A stretch of DNA of 64,000 nt from Elmis aenea (lineage: Eukaryota > Arthropoda > Insecta > Coleoptera > Elmidae): assembly GCA_947652605.1 (NCBI GenBank), contig OX393579.1, positions 2,232,001 to 2,296,000 of the forward strand, in the 5' to 3' direction. The notes beneath the pieces were generated by a model that saw only the letters and a list, made by a program, of their open reading frames with translations, searched no databases and was not told where the DNA came from. Shown in pieces: positions 48,431-59,744 of this stretch; position 1 is the stretch's first letter; each line of letters opens with the position of its first letter. The position numbers were made by a program, and so were the translations under genes.

Positions 48431-49690
48431 AAATAACAACTGAAGCCGATAAATCACGCAACAAAAATGACTTTAATTAATAAAAATGCGCCTAATTAAT
48501 ATAAATTTGTGCTCCATAAACCAGTAAAAAACAGCTTTAATAAAGCCTTTAAGAAGTTCTGGAGTTTTTTGCTAATGTTTCCTTACTGCTTAGACTTTTA
48601 AACTAATGGCCCTTGGTGCGGTTTTAAAAAAAGTAATTTTTAAATTTACCCTTCACAAAAAGCGCCTAATTAATTTTTGATTATAAAGGTTTTAAAAGTC
48701 CTATATGCCTTTGAATTGTAAAAACACAAACAATAAACTGAAAAAGGTTTACGACTTCTTGAAAAAATAAACAAACATTCATTTCTTTAACATACATAGT
48801 TAATTAAAAAAAACAAGAACGCAACGCTCTTAAATTTGTTTGAAGATAAACAAAACATTTCCTTCATTTAAAACGTGCATTTTATCGCTCTACAACCTTT
48901 TAATAAAAATTTGTTGAGCGGATTAATCTTGAAAAAATTACGAATGATTTACAAGCACCCGAGCGGTGATAAGAAGCCAATAAAAAATATGTGTGTGAAT
49001 CGTGTGATATAAACAACTAAACGTACATGTTAACATATATTTCCTTAAAAACCAGTTATTTACGACTCATCAGGCAACAGTAACTGCACCCACAGAGCAA
49101 CACATAAAACTTTTTTGATATTCCCATTTCGTAGACTACTTTTAAACGAGTAAAATCCCAATATATTCAAAGTGAAGGTGCAAAAAAGTGTTTGGGATTT
49201 AACAGTCAAAAGTGTGAAACAAAATTAATCCATACTTTAAAAGTGATTGATGTGGTGTATTGAATTATATTGGATCAAGGTGTATAAAATATTGGAAAAC
49301 TATCAGCAGTACATTTAGAAGGGCCCATATCTTATGCTAAGTAAGTATTGAACTTCGATGTGGAAATATATTTTAGTTGATTGCTTCCTTGCCCTTGAAT
49401 TTTTCATGTGAAGTTTTTATGTTTTGTCGATGTCTTTACATAGGCAGTGCATTCAAGCATAAATCCATAAATATTTTAGTAATCTCATCATATTACTGAA
49501 TCATGAAGATAAAAAGTAATTATCGATATATTGGTAACCCGCAAGTTTATTTATAATCTCTTAGAACCAGATAGCGTACCCTCTTTTAAATATTTTCGCT
49601 AGATAATTTACTCGCGGATTTATATTATCAGAGTCTACACAATTATAATCAAACAACTTACAATATTTTTGCTTATTGTAAATAATTAAA
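48431..49690. other. AT-rich spacer, nothing recognised
   Basis: No coding, RNA or repeat structure is supported. Confidence 0.45.
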
Positions 49691-49813
49691 TACAGGGTGC
49701 GCCATTAGTGCGATAAAGTCCATTATTGCCCTTAATGTCAACTTAATAAAAAAAAATTTTAATGAAACTTATAGTATTTCTACACGTGCATGTTTTAAAA
49801 TTAGTTTCAAGTA

Positions 49814-49877
49814 TACAGGGTGTTTCATAAAAGTGGGGCGTCACTAAAGGTATTTTTTTTAAATTGAACACCCAGTA
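49814..49877 (+). repeat. 64-bp cassette A, left copy
   Basis: It begins TACAGGGTGTTTCATAAAAG and ends TGAACACCCAGTA. The ends are imperfect inverted repeats with TA on each side. Its inverted partner is at 51830-51893. Confidence 0.7.
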
Positions 49878-50109
49878 TATTTTTGCATAATCGAATTCAG
49901 CAAGAAAATCTCCATATGACAGTATTTTGTTTTTTCATTTTTTTGCGACGTTGCCAATTTATCTTAAAAAATCTTTGAATTTCCAGAAAAACAGGGTACA
50001 TAACTTGCCAAGAGCACAACGTTATGAATAATAATTGGCAAATGATATTTTGCACATACAAAGTCAAAAGGTGTAGTCATAGTCTAAATACATCAAAATT
50101 AATTTATAA

Positions 50110-50191
50110 TACAGGGTGTTTCTTATAGATGTGCCAACTTCCCAATTTTCAAACATCAATAACTTTATTTTTTCAAATGGAACACCCTGTA
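50110..50191 (+). repeat. 82-bp cassette B, copy 1
   Basis: It begins TACAGGGTGTTTCTTATAGA and ends AAATGGAACACCCTGTA. The ends are inverted repeats with TA flanks, as in a miniature TA-target element. Confidence 0.75.
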
Positions 50192-50621
50192 TATTATTAG
50201 TTCATTTTGTTGCATTTTTGTTTTTCTTCAACTTTTCTTCATACTTACCTATACCTAAAATGAATATTTTCTGTGATATTTACATTTTACTTATTCTTAT
50301 AAGCGTTGTGTAGGAATTTCCTAGTTTTCTCGGAGTAGGCCCCGACTTTGACAATAGAAACAATAATTTCTGTAGCAATAAATGTCAGAGTAAATTGCTG
50401 TCAATTGTTAAAACATAAATAAATGAGTATAACATATGCAATATGAATTTTCCAAAAAAAGAATTGATTGATACGGTCTATGTTGAGGGGGGCGATGCCC
50501 ATACAGGGGGGTTATCTCGGTTATCAGAGATTTAAAAAAACGAAGTACGTAATCTCGATTTGCACATACAAAGTCAAAAGGTGTAGTCACAGTCTAAATA
50601 CATCAAAATTAATTTATATTA

Positions 50622-50703
50622 TACAGGGTGTTTCTTATAGATGTGCCAACTTCCCAATTTTTAAACATCAATAACTTTATTTTTTCAAATGGAACACCCT
50701 GTA
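50622..50703 (+). repeat. 82-bp cassette B, copy 2
   Basis: Same length and almost the same sequence as copy 1, carried by the 510-bp duplication. Confidence 0.75.
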
Positions 50704-51512
50704 TATTATTACGTCATTTTGTTGCATTTTTGTTTTTCTTCGACTTTTCTTAATACTTACCTATACCTAAAACGAATATTTTCTGAGATATTTACATTTT
50801 ACTTATTCTTATAAGCGTTGTGTAGGAATTTCCTAGTTTTCTCGGAGTAGGCCCCGACTTTGACAATAGAAACAATAATTTCTGTAGTAACAAATGTCAG
50901 AGTTAATTGCTGTCAATTGTTAAAACATAAATAAATGAGTATAACATATTCAATAGGAATTTTCCAAAAAAAAAATTGATTGATACGGTCTATGTTGAGG
51001 GTGGCGTATTTTCGATGCCCATACAGGGGGGGTATCTCGGTTATTATCAGAGATGGAAAAAAACTAAGTACGTAGTCTCGAATTCTTTTTTCGAGAGGAA
51101 TTTATTGTCGTAAACAGATTTTTGATATCTTTTTTAATTTTCGAAATATAGTTTTTTTTTAATCTCTGAAAATTACCGAGATACCCCCCCTGTATGGGCA
51201 TCGAAAATACGCCACCCTCAACATAGACCGTATCAATCAATTCTTTTTTTGGAAAATTCCTATTGAATATGTTATACTCATTTATTTATGTTTTAACAAT
51301 TGATAGCAATTTACTCTGACATTTGTTACTACAGAAATTATTGTTTCTATTGTTAAAGTCGGGGCCTACTCCGAGAAAACTAGGAAATTCCTACACAACG
51401 CTTATAAGAATAAGTAAAATGTAAATATCACAGAAAATATTCATTTTAGGTATAGGTAAGTATTAAGAAAAGTTGAAGAAAAACAAAAATGCAACAAAAT
51501 GACCTAATAATA

Positions 51513-51594
51513 TACAGGGTGTTCCATTTGAAAAAATAAAGTTATTGATGTTTGAAAATTGGGAAGTTGGCATATCTATAAGAAACACCCTGTA
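51513..51594 (-). repeat. 82-bp cassette B, inverted copy
   Basis: Right-arm counterpart of cassette B, beginning TACAGGGTGTTCCATTTG on the plus strand. Confidence 0.75.
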
Positions 51595-51829
51595 TAATAT
51601 AAATTAATTTTGATGTATTTAGACTATGACTACACCTTTTGACTTTGTATGTGCAAAATATCATTTGCCAATTATTATTCATAACGTTGTGCTCTTGACA
51701 AGTATTGTACCCTGTTTTTCTGGAAATTCAAAGATTTTTTAAGATAAATTGGCAACGTCGCAAAAAAAAGAAAAAAACAAAATACTGTCATATGGAGATT
51801 TTCTTGCTGAATTCGATTATGCAAAAATA

Positions 51830-51893
51830 TACTGGGTGTTCAATTAAAAAAAAATACCTTTAGTGACGCCCCACTTTTATGAAACACCCTGTA
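51830..51893 (-). repeat. 64-bp cassette A, inverted copy
   Basis: Right-arm counterpart of cassette A, reading TACTGGGTGTT at its low end and GAAACACCCTGTA at its high end. Confidence 0.7.
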
Positions 51894-52017
51894 TACTTGA
51901 AACTAATTTTAAAACATGCACGTGTAGAAATACTATAAGTTTCATTAAAATTTTTTTTTTATTAAGTTGACATTAAGGGCAATAATGGACTTTATCGCAC
52001 TAATGGCGCACCCTGTA

Positions 52018-54969
52018 TACTCACAAATTTGCTTGTTTTTGTTTAAGAATTTTCGTGTTTTAAAGACGTTTGCTTGCAACAAATATCTTGCGAATTTATT
52101 CGAGCTCTCATTCGTTACAAAACTAAACAATTTCTGTATAAATATTTGATCTTGTGACGGTAACAAACTCAAATTCTTTTAATATGTAGAATAAATAAAA
52201 GATTAGATGTTTAATAAATTATCTTGTAAACAAGATTGCCTGGTAGCGTTGCTAATTTACGTAATTATGTGGAATTAGATAAAGGTAAAAAATGTATGTA
52301 CGTGTTAGGGCCTTTAAATCATGCGCAGCACAATGGTAAAATTTTTTGATTTTAGTTTTATTTGCCAGATCTCTCGTACTATTTGAAATTTTCAAGGAAT
52401 ATTTGTACAACAATGTTAATAATTTTACAGCTGATTTAATAAACTGAGTGTTTGAAGAGACACCTTACTAGTTTTATAGGGTGTTTAATAAACTGATCTT
52501 CGGTTTCTGAAAGTTTACAGTTTTTTTTACGCACTTAACTTTGAAAATTATATTTTTTTGACTAGTATATGTAAAATTTGATAACTATTTCTGTCTAACA
52601 ATCGTCGTAGGATATTTTTAAATTAATGTTTTTATAAAAAACATCTCGTTGCTTGATTATTTATGTTTTTAGAAATCGCTCAATGAAAATTCTACATGAA
52701 CATTACACTTTTTTTAAATTGTTTTTGAAAATTTAAACGTACAACAATGACTTCGGAATTATTTTGCTATTTGTAATATTAATATGAATTTCCATGCACA
52801 TTTTTAAACTATGCAATTACAAATTCATTAGTTAATTTCAGGAGACTATTTCAGGAGACAAAAATTATCATATAGGTACATTTTTATTTGGGTATCGAAT
52901 TTTATAATTGAATTTCATTTAGATAATTTTTTGGTGTAGTTTTATATTTTGTTATAGTTTAAAATGTGTGCAGTTTTAAGTAGTGTTTTTGATAATCGAT
53001 TATTTTTAGTATGCGTTTAAAATACATTCGTAATTTTTTTCACTAAGCAAGTTACAGGGAAATTTTATTAAAGACTATGGTGGAATATAGTCGTGCAGAA
53101 TATTGCAGTTTTTATCATATTAAATTAATTTATTTTGCTTTGCAATCTTATATTTTAAAAGCAATCGAAACTGCAGTTTTTTTTTTAATGGATTTGTGGT
53201 AGACATCAAAGACATATGCATATAAACAATATCTTCTGGTGTTGTTGCCTTGTTTAGGATATTTTAAATAGGATATCCTGTATTTCAAGTGGGTCACTAG
53301 ATAGTAATTCCCGCTAGATGTGCAAGATCTCATCATCGCTGGCATTGCTGGATTGCTTGATGAGACTTTGGTTATTAAAATCTGTGTTCATTTTACAAGT
53401 TAAATGTTTCCTTAACTAAGAATTTCAATCTAAATGGATATTAAAATATCTAGAAATGAATAATAAATTCCAATATTATTAAGGTGATTATTATTCGAGA
53501 ATTTTTCATGTTTAAAAGAATCAAAAACTATTTAAAAAATGTATTTTTTCGTTTGCTATTTGCTTTTTTATACAGCTCATAACTGTATATTTCAGGAAAA
53601 CAAATGTAAACCAACAGAAATTAAAAAATTAATGAATTTCATGTGTTTTTCAATTTATTTAGCAATTTTTTTTCCGAAGAGATTTGGAACTGGTTTTGCA
53701 TTTTCACAAAAAAATCTTTACAAAACATTTTAATGGTTTTTAAGAGTTCTTATTCGTTTTACATAAATAAATCACTCAAATATTTAAGCTTTCATTGATA
53801 ACTTATTGTTAAAATGCCTTTTTTATTCTTTTGTGCAAAATTTTATAGTTTTAAAAATATTTTTGCTACTGTTCTGCAAAAATTCAACAACATTTTTGGC
53901 ACTGGTTGAGTTTAATTTACTAGTATGTGCGTGTGTTTTAGAAAATATCCACTGGTATAATCAAAATTGTTAGTAAATATTATGTTACTATCCGGAGGAA
54001 AAATCACTTATCTTATTAAGTTATTTGTTAGTTTTAAGACTGTCGTGTTTTTTTTCAGTAAAGACTTTATTTGTTTATTAAATCCAAGTTGTTTTCAACC
54101 AAACGTAACTGAAATAATTTTAAAATTAACGCACAAAGGGAATGTGCTAGCTTTTAATTACAATTATTTTTTAGTTCTCGTTTAAAAGCAGTTAAATTAT
54201 AGTGATAATGTAATATAAGTGAACTAACCGTAAAACATCAAAGCACTTGTTTCACACAGCATGCTAGATACTTTAACGAACGTATGTTGTTCAGTGATGG
54301 TGTGGTCCGTGAATTAATCTCACTCGTGGGGTCGATGAATGTGATTAGGTACAAGACTCATCTTCCTATTGCAGAGAATATTTATGGCCGCGATTATGCA
54401 ACACGGCTTCACCACTTAGATTCGCGTTTGTATAATTTTTCCCGCGTGATTTACCCAACGGTGTAATAGCCACCGTCGTCTGAGCAATTTAGTATTCAAA
54501 ATTAAAGTAAATACGAAGTTTATTATGTATAAATAAACACATTTCAACACGTGTGTGTCTGCTAAAATTAAAACAATTGCACAATAATTGTTTTACTTGG
54601 TGTTATATAATAATTACTTCTGTATAAATGAACGGAGTTCGTCGTATTGCTGTTAAAAAATGTTGAAATGTTTGCGTAATACAACTGCAATATTCTTTAT
54701 TGTGCAGGTGAATATTGTTTAGCGTCTATTCACAATTATAATGGAGTTTTCGGACGTGCACAATGAATCTTGTCGAATGATATTAAAGCTTTTGTTAGTG
54801 GAAATGTTTGTGTGGGCAGGAGTTTCCTTGCCAAGATTTTTAATTAAAATTTCAAGGAACTAGATCGTCTAATAACGACTATATAAAATGTTTCGGTTAT
54901 ATCTCTACAGATGAATTCCGATCCCCACTTTCATGTTAATTACATTTTTTTAAATCATATTTTGTTTTG
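52018..54969. other. AT-rich tract; small GC-raised island at 54.28-54.47 kb
   Basis: A TATAGGGTGTTTAATAAAC at 52477-52495 resembles a worn TACAGGGTGTT terminus without a partner. At 54284-54466 a frame with higher GC includes an acceptor-like TTCCTATTGCAG, but it matches no family. Nothing else is supported. Confidence 0.35.
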
Positions 54970-54978
54970 CTTTAAATT

Positions 54979-55548
54979 CAGGGGTTTGGAACAGTCCAAT
55001 TTTTTAGTTGCTCCGCTCCAGCTCCGCTCCGGCATCAAGATGCCTGCTCCAGCTCCGCTCCCGCTCCGCTCCGCGTTCCAAATATTAATAAAATAAGTTT
55101 TTTATTTAAATTTGTTTTTAAAAACAAAGCTAAAATTTTATGAGATATGTGGAAATGGACCAAAAATTACAATATTTGACCCTAAGAAACAAGTGAATTT
55201 AAATAAATGAACAAATTATTGATCTTCAGTTAAAAAAGTTAAAAAAAGAAAAAAAAGTTCTTTAAAATTTTTCAAAATTCAAATACAAAATAATGAAAAT
55301 TAATATTCAGAAAAGTTACATTGTAATAATTTTACTTCAAAAAAATCAAATTTAGTTTATTTATAATTTTATTAAATACTATACCCATGAGAATAATTCA
55401 TTAAAAAAAAAAAATTGTAGTTTATAATAGTAAAGTGGAGCAGTGGAGCAATCAAAATTCTTTGCTCCGGGCTCCGCTACCGCTCCGGGCAAAAACCCAT
55501 TGCTCCACTGCTCCGCGCTCCAGCTCCGCGCTCCGCTCCAAACCCCTG
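54979..55548. mobile_element. hAT-3 element with GCTCC iterons, 570 bp
   Basis: The termini are CAGGGGTTTGGA (54979-54990) and TCCAAACCCCTG (55537-55548), flanked by the 8-bp duplication CTTTAAAT (54970-54977 and 55549-55556). One extra T lies between the left copy and the terminus. Both ends carry dense GCTCC, GCTCCGCTCC and GCTCCAGCTCC iterons in their first 100 bp or so. They are strikingly GC-rich inside an AT-rich interior that has no coding frame. Size, termini and duplication all fit a non-autonomous hAT element. Confidence 0.88.
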
Positions 55549-55685
55549 CTTTAAATCCAAATTTACTTGGGAGTAAATTAGTAGCTATATAATACGGTGC
55601 ATAATTCTGATTACAATAAAATCAGAAAAACCCCTTGAGTAGAGGACATAAAGTAGAAAAATTAGCTCCTAATTTTTTGATAGTT

Positions 55686-55960
55686 TTATTGTATATTGTC
55701 GATGGTATTTTTTGTCATAGTTTCTGGGACAATGTGATCCAAATAATTTTTTTTAGCTTCATCAGACCGTTGGTATTTTTCTTCACTATGTAATTTCAGT
55801 TTAAGTTTCTGCCTTAATAACATTGCTCACATTATTAATTAATAGATCCATTATTTTAGCAACATCTTCAGAGTTCTGCCTTCTACATGTAAAATTGTTA
55901 TTAGAGTTATTTTCTCCGATCGTTCTAAGTAAACCTTAAAACTTTCTTGCACTTTAATTC
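55686..55960 (-). pseudogene. Unidentified coding-like fossil with one frameshift
   Basis: On the minus strand two adjacent frames read like protein. The first (about 55940-55805) contains NNFTCRRQNSEDVAKIMDLL and NNVSNVIKAET, then a stop. The second, shifted by one base, contains LKLKLHSEEKYQRSDEAKKN and YLDHIVPETMTKNTIDNIQ, then a TAA at 55686-55688. The join falls at a point where both frames are open. Composition is charged and helical, unlike the background. I do not recognise the family; a worn transposon or retroelement protein next to hAT-3 is likely, and a host pseudogene is possible. Confidence 0.4.
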
Positions 55961-58900
55961 CTTAACGTTGTTGATTGATTGTACAGTATAGTTAACTTTG
56001 ATTTGATTTAAATTAATCCAATTTTGGAATCAATAGTTTTGCCTATTATTTTGCGCACTATTAGGTATATATAAAATAAATGTAATGTAGCATGTGTAGT
56101 ATCGTTGTGTAGACATACACTGAACGGTAAATGCGAATTTTGTTGTATTTTTTAAGAATTAGTTCCGAGGTTGTTTGTTTTACATAACTAATCGTAACGT
56201 CGGTACCGATTTAGTCAGTGTAAAGTAATTGTAGAACGTGAATTGTTTTTGTTTTTGTGCAATCCTCGGAACACAATCAACGATGAGCAATTTGTGCAAA
56301 TTGAAAACAAGAATAAAGCGTTTAAAATATGTTACGGTAATCTTGATATGTCTTCACAAATTTATTTTATTTAATCGTCTGATTTTTTTGAGATTACCAT
56401 AAAATTTACGACGAGTGTTAAACGAAATTGATAGTGCTCGCATATTTATTGCTGGAAGATTAAAATTGAACTGCATTTTAATTCAATTAAATTGCGCTTA
56501 ATTTAGCTACTTATCAGTAATTTTATGGTCATTATTTATTTAAATAAAATAAATGTCGGTATAAATTAAATTGCATGCGCTTCTGAAATAACTAGTCGTT
56601 GCTTAATTTGAAACTTACTTAATTTACCATTAATTGGCGATTAACAGCGGACGTGCATAGGTAATTTTGATTAGAAATAGCAGATGAGCAATGTACTGTA
56701 ATACAGAGCGATGTATTGATTATAGATTCAAAAAGGCAAGACTTTTTATAATCATGGTTAAAACGAATCCTTCGGGGCTGGTTAAGTAACTTCTAAAATT
56801 CCTGCTAAATAAGATGATTCAGTTATGTTTGTAGAATTGAGAAAGTACAATTTCCCCATGGGCATGTTACTAATTAGGTGTGTGCTGACAAAAAGTAGCG
56901 CAAATCTGTGAGCTCTGCATGGGACGTTATTACAACTAACATTATTTATGAACCATTAATTTTAATAATATTTTGTTATTGTCGAGTGTTAAATTTGTTA
57001 AAGTCCCACCGCCATAACGAGAAGTAGTTTAATTAATTTTTCTTTGGCCGAAACAAGAACTTGGTTATTGATTGAGGTTTTTTCTCCAATTAAATTAGCA
57101 ATTAAACGGAGGTGTAATATTTTGTAGTAATATGTTTTTAGGACGAGGAAGATCTAAAACAGATTTATACATGCAGGTTTTTGCTGATTCTTTTGAAATA
57201 CTTAGATGTATCTACTTTATCTTTTACAAAAGTGAATCGAAACCATTTTCATCCAAAAAAATCGTTACAAATTTTACATTTCCTATGCACTAGTTTTTAG
57301 TGTATAACATATATTGTTAAGTATTATTGAGCTTGGTTTTTATTACATGAGTTAAAAAGTTTATTGTAGGTACCTTTAAAAATCAAGTGGTTAATTTTGT
57401 GTCTTCATTTTGTAGTGCCTTTTTGTTTAAAGATCTTATGGAAGAGGTTTAATATTACTAACGATTTGTGGTACTGGAATTTCGTTAGGAGTTATAGTCA
57501 TATTCGAACCTTTTGATAACACGTTTTTGGTGTTAAATACTTAAAATTTTGTCTGAAAAATGTGTACCTGTTTCTTGTATGTCGGTTCCTGTTTTTGAAT
57601 AAGAATTTTTTTAGTCGCTACGATAGAAAGACTGAATGCAGCACATATATTAAGAAACTTAATTAAATTTACCTAGAAATAAAGTACATGCTGTTAAAAT
57701 GTTACCTCTACAAATATTTTTGTAAAAATATTAAACATCTAACATTTTCAGTTCATATCTATATAACACTGAAAATGTCTATGTTTTTTCGATAATAAAG
57801 TATCAAAAAACCAGACGAAAATGATGGAAACACGTTTTTAAAACCCATGCTTATTTTCTTAATTTTACATACCGCTTATTTGCATCCGAAAACATAAAAT
57901 TGCGCTAAATTACAGGTATTTGCAATTAGCCGTTAAGTTTATTTAGGTGACAGGTATTCAAAACCCTTAACTCAGAAATCGATCATCGTAAGTGGATTTC
58001 GTCCAAACTCGATGAGTTTTGCATATTAATTGGCATGGTCGATTAACGTCAAATCCACTGTGAGGGGAGCAAAAAACTTCTAGGATTTTTGAAGTTCATT
58101 TTTATGTAATGATAATGAATCACCTATTCGTTAATGGTATTGTCTACTATTTCTTTTTTGATTAGAAAAAGTTGTGTTTAGCTACATTTTTAATAATCTA
58201 CTTCATTTGGAACACAAAATTCTTACTTACTTTATTGTTTCACAGAAATGTATGCAAATTTCGTGTTTGTTAAGTTATTCTTCCAATTATTTTTAGAAGT
58301 ACTGTATTATAAATAGGAAGGTTTTTGACTTTAAATTCTTTTTAAGTGCGTTTTGCAAAACAGTTGACTTTAGCCAACTTAGTTTGCAGATCAATAGCGT
58401 TTTTTGTGTACCGCTTGCTTTAAAAAAACATAACACAACCATACGTGTTATTTTTGTATTTCTTGGAATGTTGTTTTTATTTGTTTGCCTCAGGGCGTAA
58501 TTGCGTTTGATGTTTCGTTAGATAGATCTATCGGCGAGTTTCATAATTACTTTTTTCAGTTTACTTTGGCTTTTTCCTGCTGGTTTGTCGAGTTTTTTTA
58601 ATGTAAGTAGTAGGTATACCATTATATGTATTCCCAATACAATCAATATCCTATCGATTTCGCGTTAATAAAATAACTTCTTTACATAAATGTAAAGGAA
58701 AAAAAAAATTGTTGACATTGAAAAGTTTGCCTGCTCGTAGTGAATGAAAATTTAGTATTACAGTTGCTAGAAATATATCGATTTAATCGACTAAAAATTG
58801 CTTTTCTACATTTTAAATGATCTTCGAATCTCATAATATAGTTGTAGATAAATATTCTGATGGTTACTGATGCTACGTAACACCTGTCAATACATAACGG

Positions 58901-59464
58901 CTCGCATAAATTACAGTATGATGTGTTTGTACATGTTAAGTGTGTTTGGTAGAACAGACATTGCTGACAAGGTTGTTTGTCACGAAGAGGGTTGCACCAT
59001 CCACAGCAGGAATTTACTGCTTGTTCTGCACCAACTCTACTTTTTATTACAGGAAATTTCCTGCTTAAATCATCATGAAGTTATACAATTCACTTAAATA
59101 CATACATCCACTTGTGACATATATTATGTGACTTGGAATATTTTTTAGAAACGGGAGTCGCAGATGTGTGACGATAAATAGGCGATTTGTAGTTATGCAA
59201 GAAGAAGTTGTAGTTTCTTTTGTGTTGTATGATTTATTTTTATTTTGATTGCTATTTAGTTATATTCAAAAATTTTGGTAATAAAAAGATCACTGAGACT
59301 TAATGTAATATTTTTATGTATTTTAGCTAAACATAACTGCAAAAACTAGTTAATTACATTTAATAAAAGTCATATACCACCTATAAAAATAGCAAAAAAA
59401 CCGATGTTAAATAGATTTCACTATTTTGTTGTAAATTCTTTATTACCTACTTAGAGCTATCAAG
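55961..59464. other. AT-rich tract, nothing firmly recognised
   Basis: A frame of about 30 codons at 56283 begins MSNLCKLKTRIKRLKYV but is too short to assign. The frame at 58870-59097 has no recognised domain. Confidence 0.4.
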
Positions 59465-59742
59465 CTAATTACTTTTTGGCGTCTTTCTCGAATACTTCCA
59501 GCCTTTCTTATTATTTTTAGACTTAGTAAGTCTATGTAATTTCCTTTTGGGTTCCATGCCAACATTGTTTAGTGGATATAGGTTGGAGAACTGCTATGGC
59601 TTTTCTATAACCAACAATTTTGGATCCTGAAACAAATCTTTCACCCCTTTCGCTGTATTTATTGTAGGCTCATTATCTTATTGAAAAAATCAAAGTAGAG
59701 ATAATTTTATTTATTAATCACCTGGTATTTTGCACGTCACTG
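59465..59742 (-). pseudogene. Tc1-like transposase C-terminal fossil with one terminal repeat
   Basis: One minus-strand frame with two stops reads FFQ, a stop, DNEPTINTAKGVKDLFQD, PKLLVIEKP, a stop, QFSNLYPLNNVGMEPKRKL. This lines up with the Tc1 transposase stretch around the second catalytic aspartate (QQDNDPKHT), followed by the W-P-S-Q-S-P-D-L-N-P-I-E motif, of which only Q-S-L-P-N remain, and the E-L-K-R segment. At the upstream side (59742 downwards on the minus strand) CAGTGACGTGCAAAATA stands next to TA and looks like a Tc1-type terminal repeat. The 5' end and the last codons are therefore present, and the N-terminal two-thirds are deleted. The other terminal repeat was not found. Confidence 0.72.
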
Positions 59743-59744
59743 TA

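Larger units (their letters stand above)
50052..51071. repeat. 510-bp direct duplication inside the left arm
   Basis: GCACATACAAAGTCAAAAGG starts at 50052 and at 50562. Each copy runs through cassette B, then CGGAGTAGGCCCCGACTTTG, GATACGGTCTATGTTGAGG, CATACAGGGGGG and ATCTCGGTTAT. The first copy has lost the TATTTTC and TTATTA bits present in the second, and the junction shares TTTGCACAT. The right arm has only one copy. Confidence 0.8.
49691..52017. mobile_element. 2.3-kb near-perfect palindrome built of TACAGGGTGTT cassettes
   Basis: The ends are TACAGGGTGCGCCATTAGTG (49691-49710) and its exact complement ending at 52017, flanked by TA-containing sequence compatible with a TA target. The outer 360 bp of each arm (49691-50051 and about 51655-52017) are almost identical in inverted orientation, with only a few differences, mostly in homopolymers. 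Inside, small cassettes start with TACAGGGTGTT and end with AACACCCTGTA. The left arm holds a block in two tandem copies that the right arm holds once. The centre (about 51080-51160) is the hairpin turn. There is no transposase; all frames are by-products of the repeat. The near-identity of the arms implies a recent origin or ongoing gene conversion. Confidence 0.88.

Noticed and set aside
56283..56375. Start of a BEL/Pao-type gag (MSNLCKLKTRIKRLKYV)
   Set aside because: Too short, followed by hydrophobic background sequence, and no long terminal repeats found around it.
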